Assembly (NCBI GenBank): GCA_052400625.1
Contig: JBQTGH010000007.1
Direction: 5' to 3' (one strand)
DNA length: 64,000 bases
Source: Thermophagus sp052400625
GTDB lineage: Bacteria > Bacteroidota > Bacteroidia > Bacteroidales > Marinilabiliaceae
The number at the start of each line of letters is the position of its first letter. Position 1 is the first letter of the stretch. The position numbers and the translations under genes were made by a program. Below are positions 8,725-17,220 of the stretch, in pieces. Under the pieces are notes generated by a model. It saw only the letters and a program-made list of their open reading frames with translations. It was not told the DNA's origin and did no database searches.

Positions 8725-9198
8725 ATGAAGGGATATTTGTTATCAACGTTGTTTTGTTTAATGGTTGTCCCATGGGCGATGGGACAGTTGCCGGTGGAAG
8801 GTACTGCACCCCAATCCACCCCATTTGAGCACTTGCAAAAAGTGGAGGACGGAAAGGGCATTATAACCATTGAACAGTCAGGGCGTATGCAAAAATTGGT
8901 CATGACCCGTATTGCCATGAATAAGCGGGCGGCGGGCGTGGAAGGTTTTCGGGTGCAGTTGTTCAGCGGTGTAGGCAGTAAAGCCCGTCAGGAGGCACAG
9001 GAGATCAAGGCCAAAGTGTTGTCTCAATTTCCGGATGAAAATATTTTTATAGAATACAGCGCCCCCTTTTGGCGAGTCCGTGCCGGGAGCTTCCGACATA
9101 AGCATGAAGCATTGCCTTTGATGGAAAAGTTAAAGGAAGAGTTTCCGGCCTGTTATATCGTCCGAACGGATGATATCTCACTTAACGATTTTGAGTAA
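8725..9198 (+). CDS. Exported SPOR-domain protein
   Basis: A 157-residue protein read from the ATG at 8725, which gives a clean signal peptide (MKGYLLSTLFCLMVVPWAMG, cleavage before or near QLPVEG). An upstream in-frame ATG at 8605 would overlap the usp gene and spoil the signal, so it was not used. The C-terminal half (GFRVQLFSGVGSKARQEA to PFWRVRAGSFRHKHEAL) is a SPOR domain, which binds denuded glycan strands of peptidoglycan. No lipobox is seen, so it is probably periplasmic. It lies 37 bases after usp and is followed by a strong terminator. Its specific job is unknown. Confidence 0.8.
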   Translation: MKGYLLSTLFCLMVVPWAMGQLPVEGTAPQSTPFEHLQKVEDGKGIITIEQSGRMQKLVMTRIAMNKRAAGVEGFRVQLFSGVGSKARQEAQEIKAKVLSQFPDENIFIEYSAPFWRVRAGSFRHKHEALPLMEKLKEEFPACYIVRTDDISLNDFE

Positions 9199-9228
9199 AA
9201 AACCCGTTATCATGAAACGGGTTTTTTT
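9199..9228 (+). terminator. Rho-independent terminator after the SPOR gene
   Basis: AAAACCCGTT at 9199-9208 pairs with AACGGGTTTT at 9216-9225, followed by more T. It starts immediately after the stop codon and closes the usp-SPOR unit. Confidence 0.85.
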
Positions 9229-9233
9229 GTTGG

Positions 9234-9264
9234 TTGGCCTTTTCAATAAATTGCAATAAATTTG
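9234..9264 (+). promoter_or_regulatory. Bacteroidota-type promoter for purF
   Basis: TTG at 9234-9236 and TAAATTTG at 9257-9264 are separated by 20 bases, an exact fit to the phylum consensus. It lies 23 bases before the ATG at 9288. Transcription would start about there, which rules out the longer reading frame that begins at 9234. Confidence 0.75.
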
Positions 9265-9287
9265 CTGCTTCTATTTTCAAAATAACT

Positions 9288-11192
9288 ATGAGCGACCAGA
9301 TAAAACATGAGTGTGGCATTGTGCTGATAAGGCTTTTAAAGCCCCTGAATTATTACCAGAAAAAATACGGTTCATGGATGTATGGCCTTAATAAATTGTA
9401 TTTGCTAATGGAAAAGCAACACAATAGGGGTCAGGACGGTGCCGGGGTCGTAAGCCTGAAGATAGATCAGCCGCCGGGCAAGAAATACCTTTTCAGAGAA
9501 CGATCCAATGAAGGTAATCCCATTCAGGAAGTCTTTTCAGGTATTCACAGTCATTTTGATTCAGTCCATGATCATCATCCGGAATTGCTGAACGATCCGG
9601 TTTGGGCCAAAGAGAATTTGCCTTTTGTGGGCGAATTATATTTGGGACACCTTCGCTACGGCACCTTTGGAAACAACAGCATCGACTATGTGCATCCCGT
9701 AATGAGGGAGAATAACTGGCGCTCTCGTAACCTTGTGCTGGCCGGAAATTTTAATCTTACCAATGTTGATGAGATATTTAAGACATTGATAGATTTGGGA
9801 CAGCACCCTAAAGATTATACCGACACGGAATCGATGCTGGAAAATGTGGGACACTTTTTGGATGAGGAGAATCAGTTGCTTTTTCGGCAGTTTAAGAATG
9901 AGGGGTATTCCAACAAGGAGATTTCGTCCTTTATCGAGCGAGACCTGGATTTGCGGAAGGTGTTGGAACGGTCGAGCCGACGATGGGACGGTGGTTATGT
10001 GATTGCCGGATTGCTGGGACATGGAGATGCATTTGTTACCCGAGATCCATGGGGCATCCGACCGGCATCTTACTACTATAATGATGAAATTGTAGTGGTT
10101 GCATCGGAAAGGCCGGTAATCCAGACAGCCCTGAATGTCCGTTCTGTTGAGGTTAAAGAACTGAAGCCCGGGCATGCCTTAATTATAAAAAAAGATGGTC
10201 GCGTTAGTGAAGAAATGGTGTCGGTACCGCAAAGTCGTAAATCCTGCTCCTTTGAGCGGATCTACTTTTCGCGGGGTAGTGATCGCGACATTTACAAAGA
10301 ACGGAAAGAACTGGGACGATTGCTTTCGCCCATCATTCTCGACAAAATTGGTTGGGATCTTGAGAATACCGTCTTCTCCTATATTCCCAATACAGCAGAG
10401 ACCGCCTTCTACGGTATGATGGAAGGCGTCAGGGAGCATATGGACAAGGTGAAGGCCGAACGAATTCTTTCCTTGCCGAAAGAGGAATTTACCAAGGAAA
10501 GGGTGACCGAAATATTAGGTCTCGAACCACGTATTGAAAAAGTTGCCATTAAGGATGTCAAGATGCGTACCTTTATTACCGATGACAATAATCGGGATGA
10601 TTTGGTGGCGCACGTTTATGATGTGACTTATGGGATTGTAAAAAATAAGGTGGATACCCTGGTCATCATCGACGATTCCATTGTTCGGGGGACTACGCTT
10701 AAAAGGAGTATCCTGAAAATATTGGATCGTCTGCATCCCAAAAAGATAATTATTGTTTCTTCCGCACCACAAATACGCTATCCCGATTGTTATGGTATAG
10801 ATATGGCTCGCTTGAAGGATTTTTGTGCTTTTTCGGCGGCCATAGAGCTGCTGAAAGATACCGGGAAGGCCGATGTGATTGACCATGTTTACAAGCAATG
10901 TAAGGAGCAGCAAAATCTTCCGAAAGAGGAGATCGTGAATTACGTAAAGGAGATCTATCGTCCTTTTACAGAAGAACAGATTTCCGAAAAGATCGCGGAA
11001 ATGTTAAAACCCGAGGATCTTGATGCCGAGGTGGAAGTTGTTTATCAGACCGTGGAAAATCTTCATAAAGCATGTCCCAACGATCAGGGCGATTGGTATT
11101 TTACCGGTAACTATCCAACTCCCGGAGGCAACAAGGTGGTGAATACTTCTTTCATTAATTTTATGGAAGGGAAAAACGGCAGAGCCTATTGA
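9288..11192 (+). CDS. purF: Amidophosphoribosyltransferase-like class II glutamine amidotransferase, long Bacteroidota form
   Basis: A 634-residue enzyme for the first step of purine synthesis: PRPP plus glutamine to phosphoribosylamine. After a short propeptide (MSDQIKHE) comes C9 in ECGIV, the glutaminase nucleophile of class II amidotransferases, exposed by propeptide removal. HNRGQDGAG and RYGTFG are further glutaminase motifs. The PRPP-binding loop is VIIDDSIVRGTT, about residues 460-471. It is longer than the usual 470-510-residue PurF, with insertions between the glutaminase blocks; such long forms occur in this phylum, often as a second copy, so the paralogue assignment is not certain. 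It ends 7 bases into the convergent serine hydrolase gene. Confidence 0.85.
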   Translation: MSDQIKHECGIVLIRLLKPLNYYQKKYGSWMYGLNKLYLLMEKQHNRGQDGAGVVSLKIDQPPGKKYLFRERSNEGNPIQEVFSGIHSHFDSVHDHHPELLNDPVWAKENLPFVGELYLGHLRYGTFGNNSIDYVHPVMRENNWRSRNLVLAGNFNLTNVDEIFKTLIDLGQHPKDYTDTESMLENVGHFLDEENQLLFRQFKNEGYSNKEISSFIERDLDLRKVLERSSRRWDGGYVIAGLLGHGDAFVTRDPWGIRPASYYYNDEIVVVASERPVIQTALNVRSVEVKELKPGHALIIKKDGRVSEEMVSVPQSRKSCSFERIYFSRGSDRDIYKERKELGRLLSPIILDKIGWDLENTVFSYIPNTAETAFYGMMEGVREHMDKVKAERILSLPKEEFTKERVTEILGLEPRIEKVAIKDVKMRTFITDDNNRDDLVAHVYDVTYGIVKNKVDTLVIIDDSIVRGTTLKRSILKILDRLHPKKIIIVSSAPQIRYPDCYGIDMARLKDFCAFSAAIELLKDTGKADVIDHVYKQCKEQQNLPKEEIVNYVKEIYRPFTEEQISEKIAEMLKPEDLDAEVEVVYQTVENLHKACPNDQGDWYFTGNYPTPGGNKVVNTSFINFMEGKNGRAY

Positions 11193-12355
11193 TTGCTGTC
11201 AAGAATGGTGAAAGCCGTTTTAAGCCATGCATATACATCTGTGGGGTGATGATTGAGATAGCTGCCGCTTCTTTTATGTCCCAGGCGCACGATAACCGCA
11301 TTTCTGTCGGGAATTACGAAAATGTACTGCCCCAGAATACCTCTGGCATAGGGAATTTTTAGGCCGTGATAATCCATGACCCACCAGAAAAGTCCGTAAT
11401 AATCGACCGGATTACCTTCTTTGTCGGTCAGGTAATCTGCCGGAGTAATCATTTCATTTAGGTAGTTTTCTGAAATAATTCTTTTTTGATTGAAAGTTCC
11501 ATTTTGTAAGACCAGGCTACCCAGTCGTGCAAAATCTCTGGCAGTGCTGTTGAAGCAACAATAAGCTTTTTCAATGCCGTTTTTATTGTCCAGCGACCAT
11601 AGAGCTTCGTTTTCCGCTCCCAGAGGTTGCCAAAGCTTCAAAGAGGCATAGTCGGACAGAGCCATGCCGGTCACTTTTTTGAGCAATCGTTCCACAATCT
11701 GCGTGTCACCGCTTCTGTAGTTGAATTTTATTCCCGGTTGATGAATGATTTTGGTTTTCCGAATGACTTTGTCCAGATCGTTTCCATAATAGGCTTGTGT
11801 CGTAATGGAAAAGGGTGAATTGTAACTCTCGTCCCAGTCGGATCCGGAGCTCATGGTCAGTAAGTTTCGGATGGTTAATTGATGGCTGTGTGGGCCTTCC
11901 AACCAGGGGAGATGGTCTTTTACCTTTTCGTCCAAGCTTTTTATATAGCCGTCGTTGATGGCACATCCTACCAGTAGAGAGACAATGCTTTTTGCTGCTG
12001 AAAAAGAGTTGGATATGGTTGTGTCGGTATATCCGCCCCAATATTTTTCGAAAAGAATGGAATCGTTTTGAATGACCAGGAATGCTACCGTATTGTATTT
12101 TGTCAATGAGTCGGTTAATGCATCCGGCAGTGAAACGGTATTGTATTTTTGTGACACATTCCATTGAACGGGCACTCCGGTCTTGATGGTTCGGTTGGCA
12201 AAGATCTTATAGTCGTCGATGTCCGGGGTGAGATAAAAAAGGCCTTTTTGAAGATAACCGGGCAATGCAATAATTACCACAGCGACAGCCGCAAAAAGAC
12301 CTAAGATACTTTTAACCACTTTTCCTTTAAACCGGGATTTTGAAGAATTTGCCAT
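11186..12355 (-). CDS. Membrane-anchored serine hydrolase of the class C beta-lactamase fold
   Basis: A 389-residue protein read from the ATG at 12353-12355 (MANSSKSRFKGK), followed by a transmembrane or signal-anchor segment (SILGLFAAVAVVIIALPGYL). A longer frame to 12478 overlaps the upstream gene and is unlikely. The SxxK motif is SAAK in NSFSAAKSIVSLLVG. LTIRNLLTMSSGSDWDE is the conserved family block, and FNYRSGDTQIVERLL is the second active-site (Y-x-S/N) region. Such proteins are periplasmic or extracellular esterases, peptidases or penicillin-binding-like enzymes; substrates are rarely known. It is the last gene of the leftward group with the flavoprotein and lipid acyltransferases, 83 bases after the flavoprotein stop, so cotranscription is possible. 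Confidence 0.8.
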   Translation of the reverse strand: MANSSKSRFKGKVVKSILGLFAAVAVVIIALPGYLQKGLFYLTPDIDDYKIFANRTIKTGVPVQWNVSQKYNTVSLPDALTDSLTKYNTVAFLVIQNDSILFEKYWGGYTDTTISNSFSAAKSIVSLLVGCAINDGYIKSLDEKVKDHLPWLEGPHSHQLTIRNLLTMSSGSDWDESYNSPFSITTQAYYGNDLDKVIRKTKIIHQPGIKFNYRSGDTQIVERLLKKVTGMALSDYASLKLWQPLGAENEALWSLDNKNGIEKAYCCFNSTARDFARLGSLVLQNGTFNQKRIISENYLNEMITPADYLTDKEGNPVDYYGLFWWVMDYHGLKIPYARGILGQYIFVIPDRNAVIVRLGHKRSGSYLNHHPTDVYAWLKTAFTILDSNQ

Positions 12356-12438
12356 GCGAATAGAGTTTTGGTGTTTGGTTTGCCATGCTTCCCCGGACAG
12401 GCTTGAAAAGAGCGACTGTGATTTGAATGTCCGCGATC

Positions 12439-13959
12439 CTAATCCATGATTTGAGTCGGCGGATCGCCGGGGTTCCATTGGCTGACAGTGATATTTTCGG
12501 GGAAAGCAACGGGTTTGTATATGGATTTTGACACTAATGCTCTCATGCTTTCCTGTATTCCTTCCGAGATGCTTGGATGGGGATAAAATATTTTCAACAC
12601 TTCACTAACACTGTTTCCCTGGTTGATGAGGTGAGCCACGGCAACGATGAATGATGATGCCTGGGGCCCAGCTGCCCGCATGCCCAGAATTCGCTGCTTC
12701 TTGTCGTTACTTATCAGTATTTTAACAAAGCCGTTGGTGTTTCGCATGGCGATGGCTCTGTTGACCAGGTGATTGGAATAATAGACAGCTCTATATCCAA
12801 TCCCTTCTTTTTGAAGTGTTTTTTCGTTGGCTCCAACGGCTGCCACTTCGGGTTTAAAAAACATCAGGGTTGACATGTTGGAATAATCGGGTTTATAGCA
12901 GATCTTTCCCATGATGTCTTCCACCGCCAGTCGTCCCTCAAATTCCGCTACACTGTATAGGTTGGCATGCCCTGATATATCCCCAACGGCATAAATGTTG
13001 GAAAAACCTTTTGAGCTGGTAATTTTTCCTGTTTCGGTGGTGGGGAGATAGCCTCTTTTATCGGGTTCGACCCCGATGGCTTCAAGCCCCAGGTCGTTGG
13101 TGTTGGGTTCTCGTCCAATGGCTATTAACGCCACATCCACTTCGATGACCTTGCTGTGCCCCGCATCGTAATCCAAGACCACTTCCAGATGGCGGGGATA
13201 TTCCCTGATGCATCTCATCCTGGCAGTATGGTGTATCTTGACGCCATTGTTTTCCAGGTTTCGGGCTACGAAGCGACTTAAATCATCGTCTTCGTAGGGC
13301 AGTACTCTGTTGGCTCGATCTAACAGGTGGACTTGCGTTTGTTTGAAGTTAGAGAATATGGTGGCAAATTCGCATCCGATAATTCCCGAGCCAATAATCA
13401 ACATCCGTTCCGGGAATTTCGAGAGTGAGAGTATGTCGTCCGACGTGATGATTCGTTTCCCGTCGGTCTTTAAGTCAGGATATTTACGTGGCCTGGAACC
13501 GGTTGCAATGATAAAATAGTTTCCTTTAACGATCAGTGTCCGGTCTTTGTCTTTAACTTCGACGGTCGATTCGTTCATGAACCGTGCATGTCCGGTAATT
13601 AAACTAAGATTCCCCAGATCGGGTTTGTTGGTGAAAGTTTCGATCTGGCTGCGCATTTGATATTGTTTCTCTCTGGCAGCTTCCAATACGGTATTTCTGA
13701 CCTTCCCGTAATCCACCACCAGCCCGCTAGCTCTGTAGCCCCGGTCGATTCGAGCAGCGACTGAATAATCCATCGAAAGTTCATACATGGTCTTCGATGT
13801 TAAAACGCCGTTGATGATGCCCGTTCCCCCCAGATGCTTTTTTTCGATAAGCGCCACATCAAGGCCAAAATCCAGAGCTCTGCTGGCTGCGGCAAACCCG
13901 CCGGGACCACTTCCGATCACAACAATATCGAACTGATATGAATCTTTGGATATGCTCAT
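12439..13959 (-). CDS. Lipoamide-dehydrogenase-like flavoprotein lacking both redox cysteines
   Basis: A 506-residue member of the pyridine nucleotide-disulfide oxidoreductase family. FAD binding: DIVVIGSGPGGFAAA at the N-terminus. NAD(P) binding: RMLIIGSGIIGCEFA, about residues 190-204. The second FAD motif is IYAVGDISG. The C-terminal dimerisation domain keeps the His-Glu pair (HPSISE). The disulfide block reads GGTGIINGVLTSK where dihydrolipoyl dehydrogenases have GGTCLNVGCIPSK: C47 and C52 are replaced by Gly and Val. It therefore cannot be a normal dihydrolipoyl dehydrogenase; a transhydrogenase, diaphorase or other NAD(P)H-FAD enzyme is possible. It starts one base after the GlsB-like stop, so it is translated with the lipid acyltransferases. 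Confidence 0.85.
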   Translation of the reverse strand: MSISKDSYQFDIVVIGSGPGGFAAASRALDFGLDVALIEKKHLGGTGIINGVLTSKTMYELSMDYSVAARIDRGYRASGLVVDYGKVRNTVLEAAREKQYQMRSQIETFTNKPDLGNLSLITGHARFMNESTVEVKDKDRTLIVKGNYFIIATGSRPRKYPDLKTDGKRIITSDDILSLSKFPERMLIIGSGIIGCEFATIFSNFKQTQVHLLDRANRVLPYEDDDLSRFVARNLENNGVKIHHTARMRCIREYPRHLEVVLDYDAGHSKVIEVDVALIAIGREPNTNDLGLEAIGVEPDKRGYLPTTETGKITSSKGFSNIYAVGDISGHANLYSVAEFEGRLAVEDIMGKICYKPDYSNMSTLMFFKPEVAAVGANEKTLQKEGIGYRAVYYSNHLVNRAIAMRNTNGFVKILISNDKKQRILGMRAAGPQASSFIVAVAHLINQGNSVSEVLKIFYPHPSISEGIQESMRALVSKSIYKPVAFPENITVSQWNPGDPPTQIMD

Positions 13960-13960
13960 A

Positions 13961-14908
13961 TTAATGGTGGGGCTCGTTGGGTTTATAGCTGTGGACGTGT
14001 CTGCTTACTTTGGCCTGATAAAGATCCTTAATGGTAATGATAATGCCGGTTTCTTCAACTTCTCCAAATCGCTCATTAATGGCGGTTCCAAAAGTTCGGA
14101 GTGAAGGGGACAGATTCATGTAGGCATTGATCAAAGGCGGTATGTTCTCTCCCAGTTCTCTGACCGTTTTGCTAAGCGTCCGGTAATCATCGGCAAAGGA
14201 GTCTCCTGAAAAAATTTCCTGAATCTCGATTTCGGTCAGTTCCGATTTGATGGGTTTAAATGGATAGACCAATTTATCGGGATCGTTGAAATATTTGTCC
14301 ATGAAAGCTCTGATGAGGCTTCGAACTTTGGGGTTGGAATGGGTGTACATGGTAACTTTTCCGAAGAAGAATTCCATTTTTGGATGGTTGATAATCAACG
14401 ATCCCAGTCCGTCCCATAAGTTGTCGAGCGCATAGAGGCTCTTGGCGCCCATTTTGCTCGACTGGTATTGGGGTTGAACGAATGAACGTCCCAGTTCAAT
14501 GGTTTTAGGCAAATATTCGTTAATGAATTTTTCGGAGAAATGAAACATGCGCGCAGTGGCTAAGGGAATCTTTCCGTCTGCATCGGGTTTCAGTGTGTCG
14601 CACATGATGTAGCGGTAGCCACCCAAAATTTCTCTTGCTTTGGGGTCCCAAACAATAAGTTGGTGGTAAGGATTGTCCCCGGTGTCGTAGTTGTCGACAT
14701 CACAATCTTTTCCTGTTCCACCTCCGGCATTTCGGAACGATACTTCGCGTAAGCGTCCCACTTCTCTCATCAGGGCCGGTGCTTCATTGCCCGTAAAGTC
14801 GTAAATTTTGTTTTCGCCTTTGTTGGTGTAACGCACAAAACGTTCCCTTGTTAATTCAGCTTCCAGTTCTTCTCTTGGTACAGGTGGAATGATAGGTTTA
14901 TTTTCCAT
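13961..14908 (-). CDS. glsB: GlsB/OlsB-like N-acyltransferase (amino-acid lipid synthesis)
   Basis: A 315-residue acyltransferase of the GNAT-like OlsB/hemolysin group. The core REVSFRNAGGGTGKDCDVDNYD, then YHQLIVWDPKAREILGGYRY and IELGRSFVQPQYQ match the conserved blocks of these enzymes. In Bacteroides the GlsB protein adds a 3-hydroxy acyl chain to glycine, and GlsA adds a second chain, making glycine lipids; related OlsB enzymes use ornithine. The gene lies 56 bases after the PlsC-like GlsA candidate in the same direction, which is the expected partner. The amino acid used cannot be read from sequence. The symbol rests on this pairing and is inference. Confidence 0.75.
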   Translation of the reverse strand: MENKPIIPPVPREELEAELTRERFVRYTNKGENKIYDFTGNEAPALMREVGRLREVSFRNAGGGTGKDCDVDNYDTGDNPYHQLIVWDPKAREILGGYRYIMCDTLKPDADGKIPLATARMFHFSEKFINEYLPKTIELGRSFVQPQYQSSKMGAKSLYALDNLWDGLGSLIINHPKMEFFFGKVTMYTHSNPKVRSLIRAFMDKYFNDPDKLVYPFKPIKSELTEIEIQEIFSGDSFADDYRTLSKTVRELGENIPPLINAYMNLSPSLRTFGTAINERFGEVEETGIIITIKDLYQAKVSRHVHSYKPNEPHH

Positions 14909-14964
14909 TGATTAGCGTTTATTGCTTTGCAAAATAAAAAAAATAGGATTGGGTTGTACTAATT

Positions 14965-15840
14965 TTAGTCGATTTTTGCCAGTTCGTAACACTTATCTTT
15001 AATTTTTTGTGCCCAGGTTTCGGGATTGCCGCTTTCTTTGATCAGTTGCCAGGAAATGGGCGTCCCAAAACGAATGGTTAACTTTTGGTTAAACTGCTTG
15101 AACATTTCGTCAGGCAGGTACAACATCTCAATATTGGCCTTTATACCTAAAAATTTTCTTAGGTTGGCCAGCCGATAAAAGAAGTTGGAATTGCGACCGG
15201 TAATATGAACCGGCACAATATCGCGTTGGTGTTTGACGGCTTTTCTGACAAAATTATTTTTCCATTCCAAATCACGAATGATCCCTTTTTGTTTTCGACT
15301 GACCAATCCTGCCGGAAACATTAATACCTGAGCATCGGACAGATAAGCCTCTTCAATGAGTTTAACGGCCGATTTGGAATGTCCGCCGTGCTTATTGATG
15401 GGTACGAAAATATTATCTAGGGGTTTCAGATTCAACAGAATATCATTTACCGGGAATTTTATCTCTGGAAATTTCTCACTAACGGCCGCAATGAGGGCTA
15501 TGCCGTCTAAGCCTCCCAGTGGGTGGTTGCTGGCAAATAAAAAACGACCTTCATCGGGCAGATTGTCGAGCCCAACGGCTGTATAGCCGGCACCAAACAG
15601 GTCGTCCAAAATGGATCTGGCAAATTCAACACCCTTTAAATGACCTTTTTCCGATAAAAAATCATTGATCTCATTTTGGTGAACGATACGTTTCAGGTAG
15701 TTGATTATAAACTTGGGTATGATCTTTAACAGAGAAGGGTTTTTGCTGGCAAAAACCTGCTCAACATCTATGAATTTTTTTTCGGTTTTAACGTCGTTGA
15801 AGCCTTTAGGTCCCATTTGGTAAATATTTTGATGGGCCAA
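14965..15840 (-). CDS. glsA: GlsA-like O-acyltransferase (PlsC family)
   Basis: A 291-residue lysophospholipid acyltransferase-like protein. ASNHPLGGLDG at about residues 103-113 is the acyltransferase block I (H106, D112), FVPINKHGG is block II-like, and LMFPAGLVSRK is block III. There is no transmembrane segment except possibly a short amphipathic N-terminal region. In Bacteroides this type of enzyme O-acylates the N-acyl glycine made by GlsB. It is the first gene of the leftward group glsA-glsB-flavoprotein-serine hydrolase. Another PlsC-type reaction on phospholipids is possible, but the neighbour favours the amino-acid lipid role. Confidence 0.75.
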   Translation of the reverse strand: MAHQNIYQMGPKGFNDVKTEKKFIDVEQVFASKNPSLLKIIPKFIINYLKRIVHQNEINDFLSEKGHLKGVEFARSILDDLFGAGYTAVGLDNLPDEGRFLFASNHPLGGLDGIALIAAVSEKFPEIKFPVNDILLNLKPLDNIFVPINKHGGHSKSAVKLIEEAYLSDAQVLMFPAGLVSRKQKGIIRDLEWKNNFVRKAVKHQRDIVPVHITGRNSNFFYRLANLRKFLGIKANIEMLYLPDEMFKQFNQKLTIRFGTPISWQLIKESGNPETWAQKIKDKCYELAKID

Positions 15841-15991
15841 TATTACAAAAAAATGAGCTTATTTCATCAAGAATGAACGGACAACCCGCAGCGATTTCCC
15901 ATGCAATGATGGGGGTACAGAATCTCAATGCAAAAATTGTTAGGGGGAAAGGGTAGGCCCCTTTAATGAAGAAGGCATACCCGACTGGGCT

Positions 15992-16534
15992 TTAATTTTT
16001 GATCCATTGAATGATTTCGGGATCGTCGGGTTTTGTTTTTGGCGGGATCACCTTTTCAAGTTTTCCGTCGGCGCTGATTAGGTATTTTTGGAAATTCCAC
16101 TTGACTTTGCTGCTGAGGACACCGTTCAATTCTTTGTTGGTCAGCCATTGGTACAAGGGATGCTGATCGTCGCCTTTGACGCTGATTTTTTCCATAATGG
16201 GGAAGGTGACGCCGTAATTGACCTGGCAAAAGTTGCGAATTTCTTCCGGTGTGCCGGGCTCCTGATTCAGAAAATTATTGGCGGGGAAACCAAGAATGAT
16301 AAAACCGTTACCGCCATATTTTTGATAAATCTCTTGTAATTGTTGGTATTGAGGGGTAAATCCACATTTGCTGGCGGTGTTTACTATCATTACTTTTTTC
16401 CCTTTCAACCGGGAAAAATCGAAAGTCTCGCCATCAATGGTTTTTACTTTGAAGTTGTAAAAATCGTTCTGACCTACCACGAAGGAAAGACCGGCCAGAA
16501 GAAGAATCGTTGTGAAGAATAGTTTTATTTTCAT
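15992..16534 (-). CDS. Exported glutathione peroxidase-like thiol peroxidase
   Basis: A 180-residue peroxidase with an N-terminal signal peptide (MKIKLFFTTILLLAGLSFVVG), so it acts in the periplasm. The peroxidatic cysteine is C57 in NTASKCGFTPQY. A second cysteine, C103 in NFCQVNYGVTFPIM, is 46 residues on, the spacing and setting of the resolving cysteine of yeast Gpx3, so it should be a thioredoxin-type two-cysteine peroxidase and not a true glutathione enzyme. The usual FPCNQF is FPANNF here. WNFQKYLI supplies the catalytic Trp and Asn. The start codon is the ATG at the edge of interspersed element copy B (TATACGAATGAAAAT read on the minus strand). Confidence 0.9.
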   Translation of the reverse strand: MKIKLFFTTILLLAGLSFVVGQNDFYNFKVKTIDGETFDFSRLKGKKVMIVNTASKCGFTPQYQQLQEIYQKYGGNGFIILGFPANNFLNQEPGTPEEIRNFCQVNYGVTFPIMEKISVKGDDQHPLYQWLTNKELNGVLSSKVKWNFQKYLISADGKLEKVIPPKTKPDDPEIIQWIKN

Positions 16535-16637
16535 TCGTATATAATTTATTTAAGTCATTGGTGGAATGGAACTCGCATGACCATTAGTTTATACATGTTC
16601 TTATTGTGACAAACTAAGTTGGTCATGCTCGTTTCAT
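16535..16637 (-). repeat. Interspersed start-codon-bearing element, copy B
   Basis: Read on the minus strand, the unit runs from ATGAAACGAGCATGACC (ending at 16637) to TATATACGAATGAAAAT at the gpx start, 103 bases between ATGs. It contains GCATGACCA and its complement TGGTCATGC as an internal inverted repeat, then GCGAGTTCCAT. Its 3' edge supplies the gpx start codon. Confidence 0.8.
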
Positions 16638-17032
16638 AAAGCTAAATATTGAGGTTCTATTAATTCGTGCGTTGGTCATTGTGGTTTGGCGCCATGACAG
16701 GCGCTGAGGTTTATTTTGCAAAAGTTTAATAACTCGTTTTTTGTATAAAGTAAAACCTACCTTGGTGAGATTAAATCCTAAATTCGCTTGGCAGGCTTTT
16801 GATCGCTGTGCATTATGGATTTTGGCTTCACATATAAGTAAAACAGCGCTCCGTGTTTTTGGTTTATTTTTAGCGTATAAAGTTGCTTGGCCTAAAGGGT
16901 GTCTGCATTCCGAAAAGAGGAAGATGCAAATGGTTGCTTGTTCGATGGATTGATGTTGATTACAACAATATATGGATGGATAAAGTCGTTGGTAAAAAGA
17001 TGAGGGCATTTGACTTGTAGCAATTATTTCAT
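16638..17032. other. Gene-poor stretch between two copies of the element
   Basis: About 395 bases lie between copies B and C, which have the same orientation. Both strands carry open frames (70 codons at 16741-16953 on +, 128 codons at 16623-17009 on -), but neither has a recognisable domain, and they overlap each other. The minus-strand product is rich in Cys, Lys and Arg and looks unlike a real protein. The ATG at the 3' edge of copy C leads only into ATG AAA TAA, so any gene once there is lost. It may be a decayed gene or part of a larger repeat. Confidence 0.35.
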
Positions 17033-17135
17033 CCGTATAAAATTAGGTTAAATCATTGGTCTGATGGAACTCGCATGACCATTCGTTTGTACATGTTCTG
17101 GTTGTGTCCAACTTCGTTGGTCATGCTCGTTTTAT
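17033..17135 (-). repeat. Interspersed start-codon-bearing element, copy C
   Basis: On the minus strand the unit contains ACGAGCATGACC, the small hairpin CCAACGAAGTTGG, GAACATGTACAAAC, TGGTCATGCGAGTTCCATC and ends TTTTATACGGATGAAAT. It is about 103 bases long and closely similar to copy B. The edge ATG (17032) opens a frame that stops after two codons. The element lies just upstream of the mraZ promoter, in the opposite orientation. Confidence 0.8.
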
Positions 17136-17167
17136 TTATTAAAAAGTAATAAAGTGGGGTAAAGTGG

Positions 17168-17198
17168 TTGATTGTGGTTCAAAAAAATTGTAGCTTTA
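17168..17198 (+). promoter_or_regulatory. Candidate promoter of the division and cell-wall cluster
   Basis: TTG at 17168-17170 and TAGCTTTA at 17191-17198 are 20 bases apart; the -7 box matches TAnnTTTG except at the last base. The mraZ ATG is 22 bases further on. MraZ proteins bind direct repeats upstream of their own gene; no clear repeat of the TGGGN type is visible here. Confidence 0.5.
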
Positions 17199-17220
17199 CG
17201 GAAATATTTCTCAAACCGTA

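Noticed and set aside
9234..9287. Longer purF start at 9234
   Set aside because: It overlaps the promoter (TTG at 9234, TAAATTTG at 9257) and would place the catalytic cysteine 27 residues in, unlike the family.
12356..12478. N-terminal extension of the serine hydrolase
   Set aside because: It overlaps the upstream flavoprotein gene and hides the signal-anchor; the ATG at 12355 fits better.
16623..17009. 128-codon frame on the minus strand beside element copies B and C
   Set aside because: No domain, odd composition, overlaps an open frame on the other strand and part of a repeat; more likely chance or remnant.
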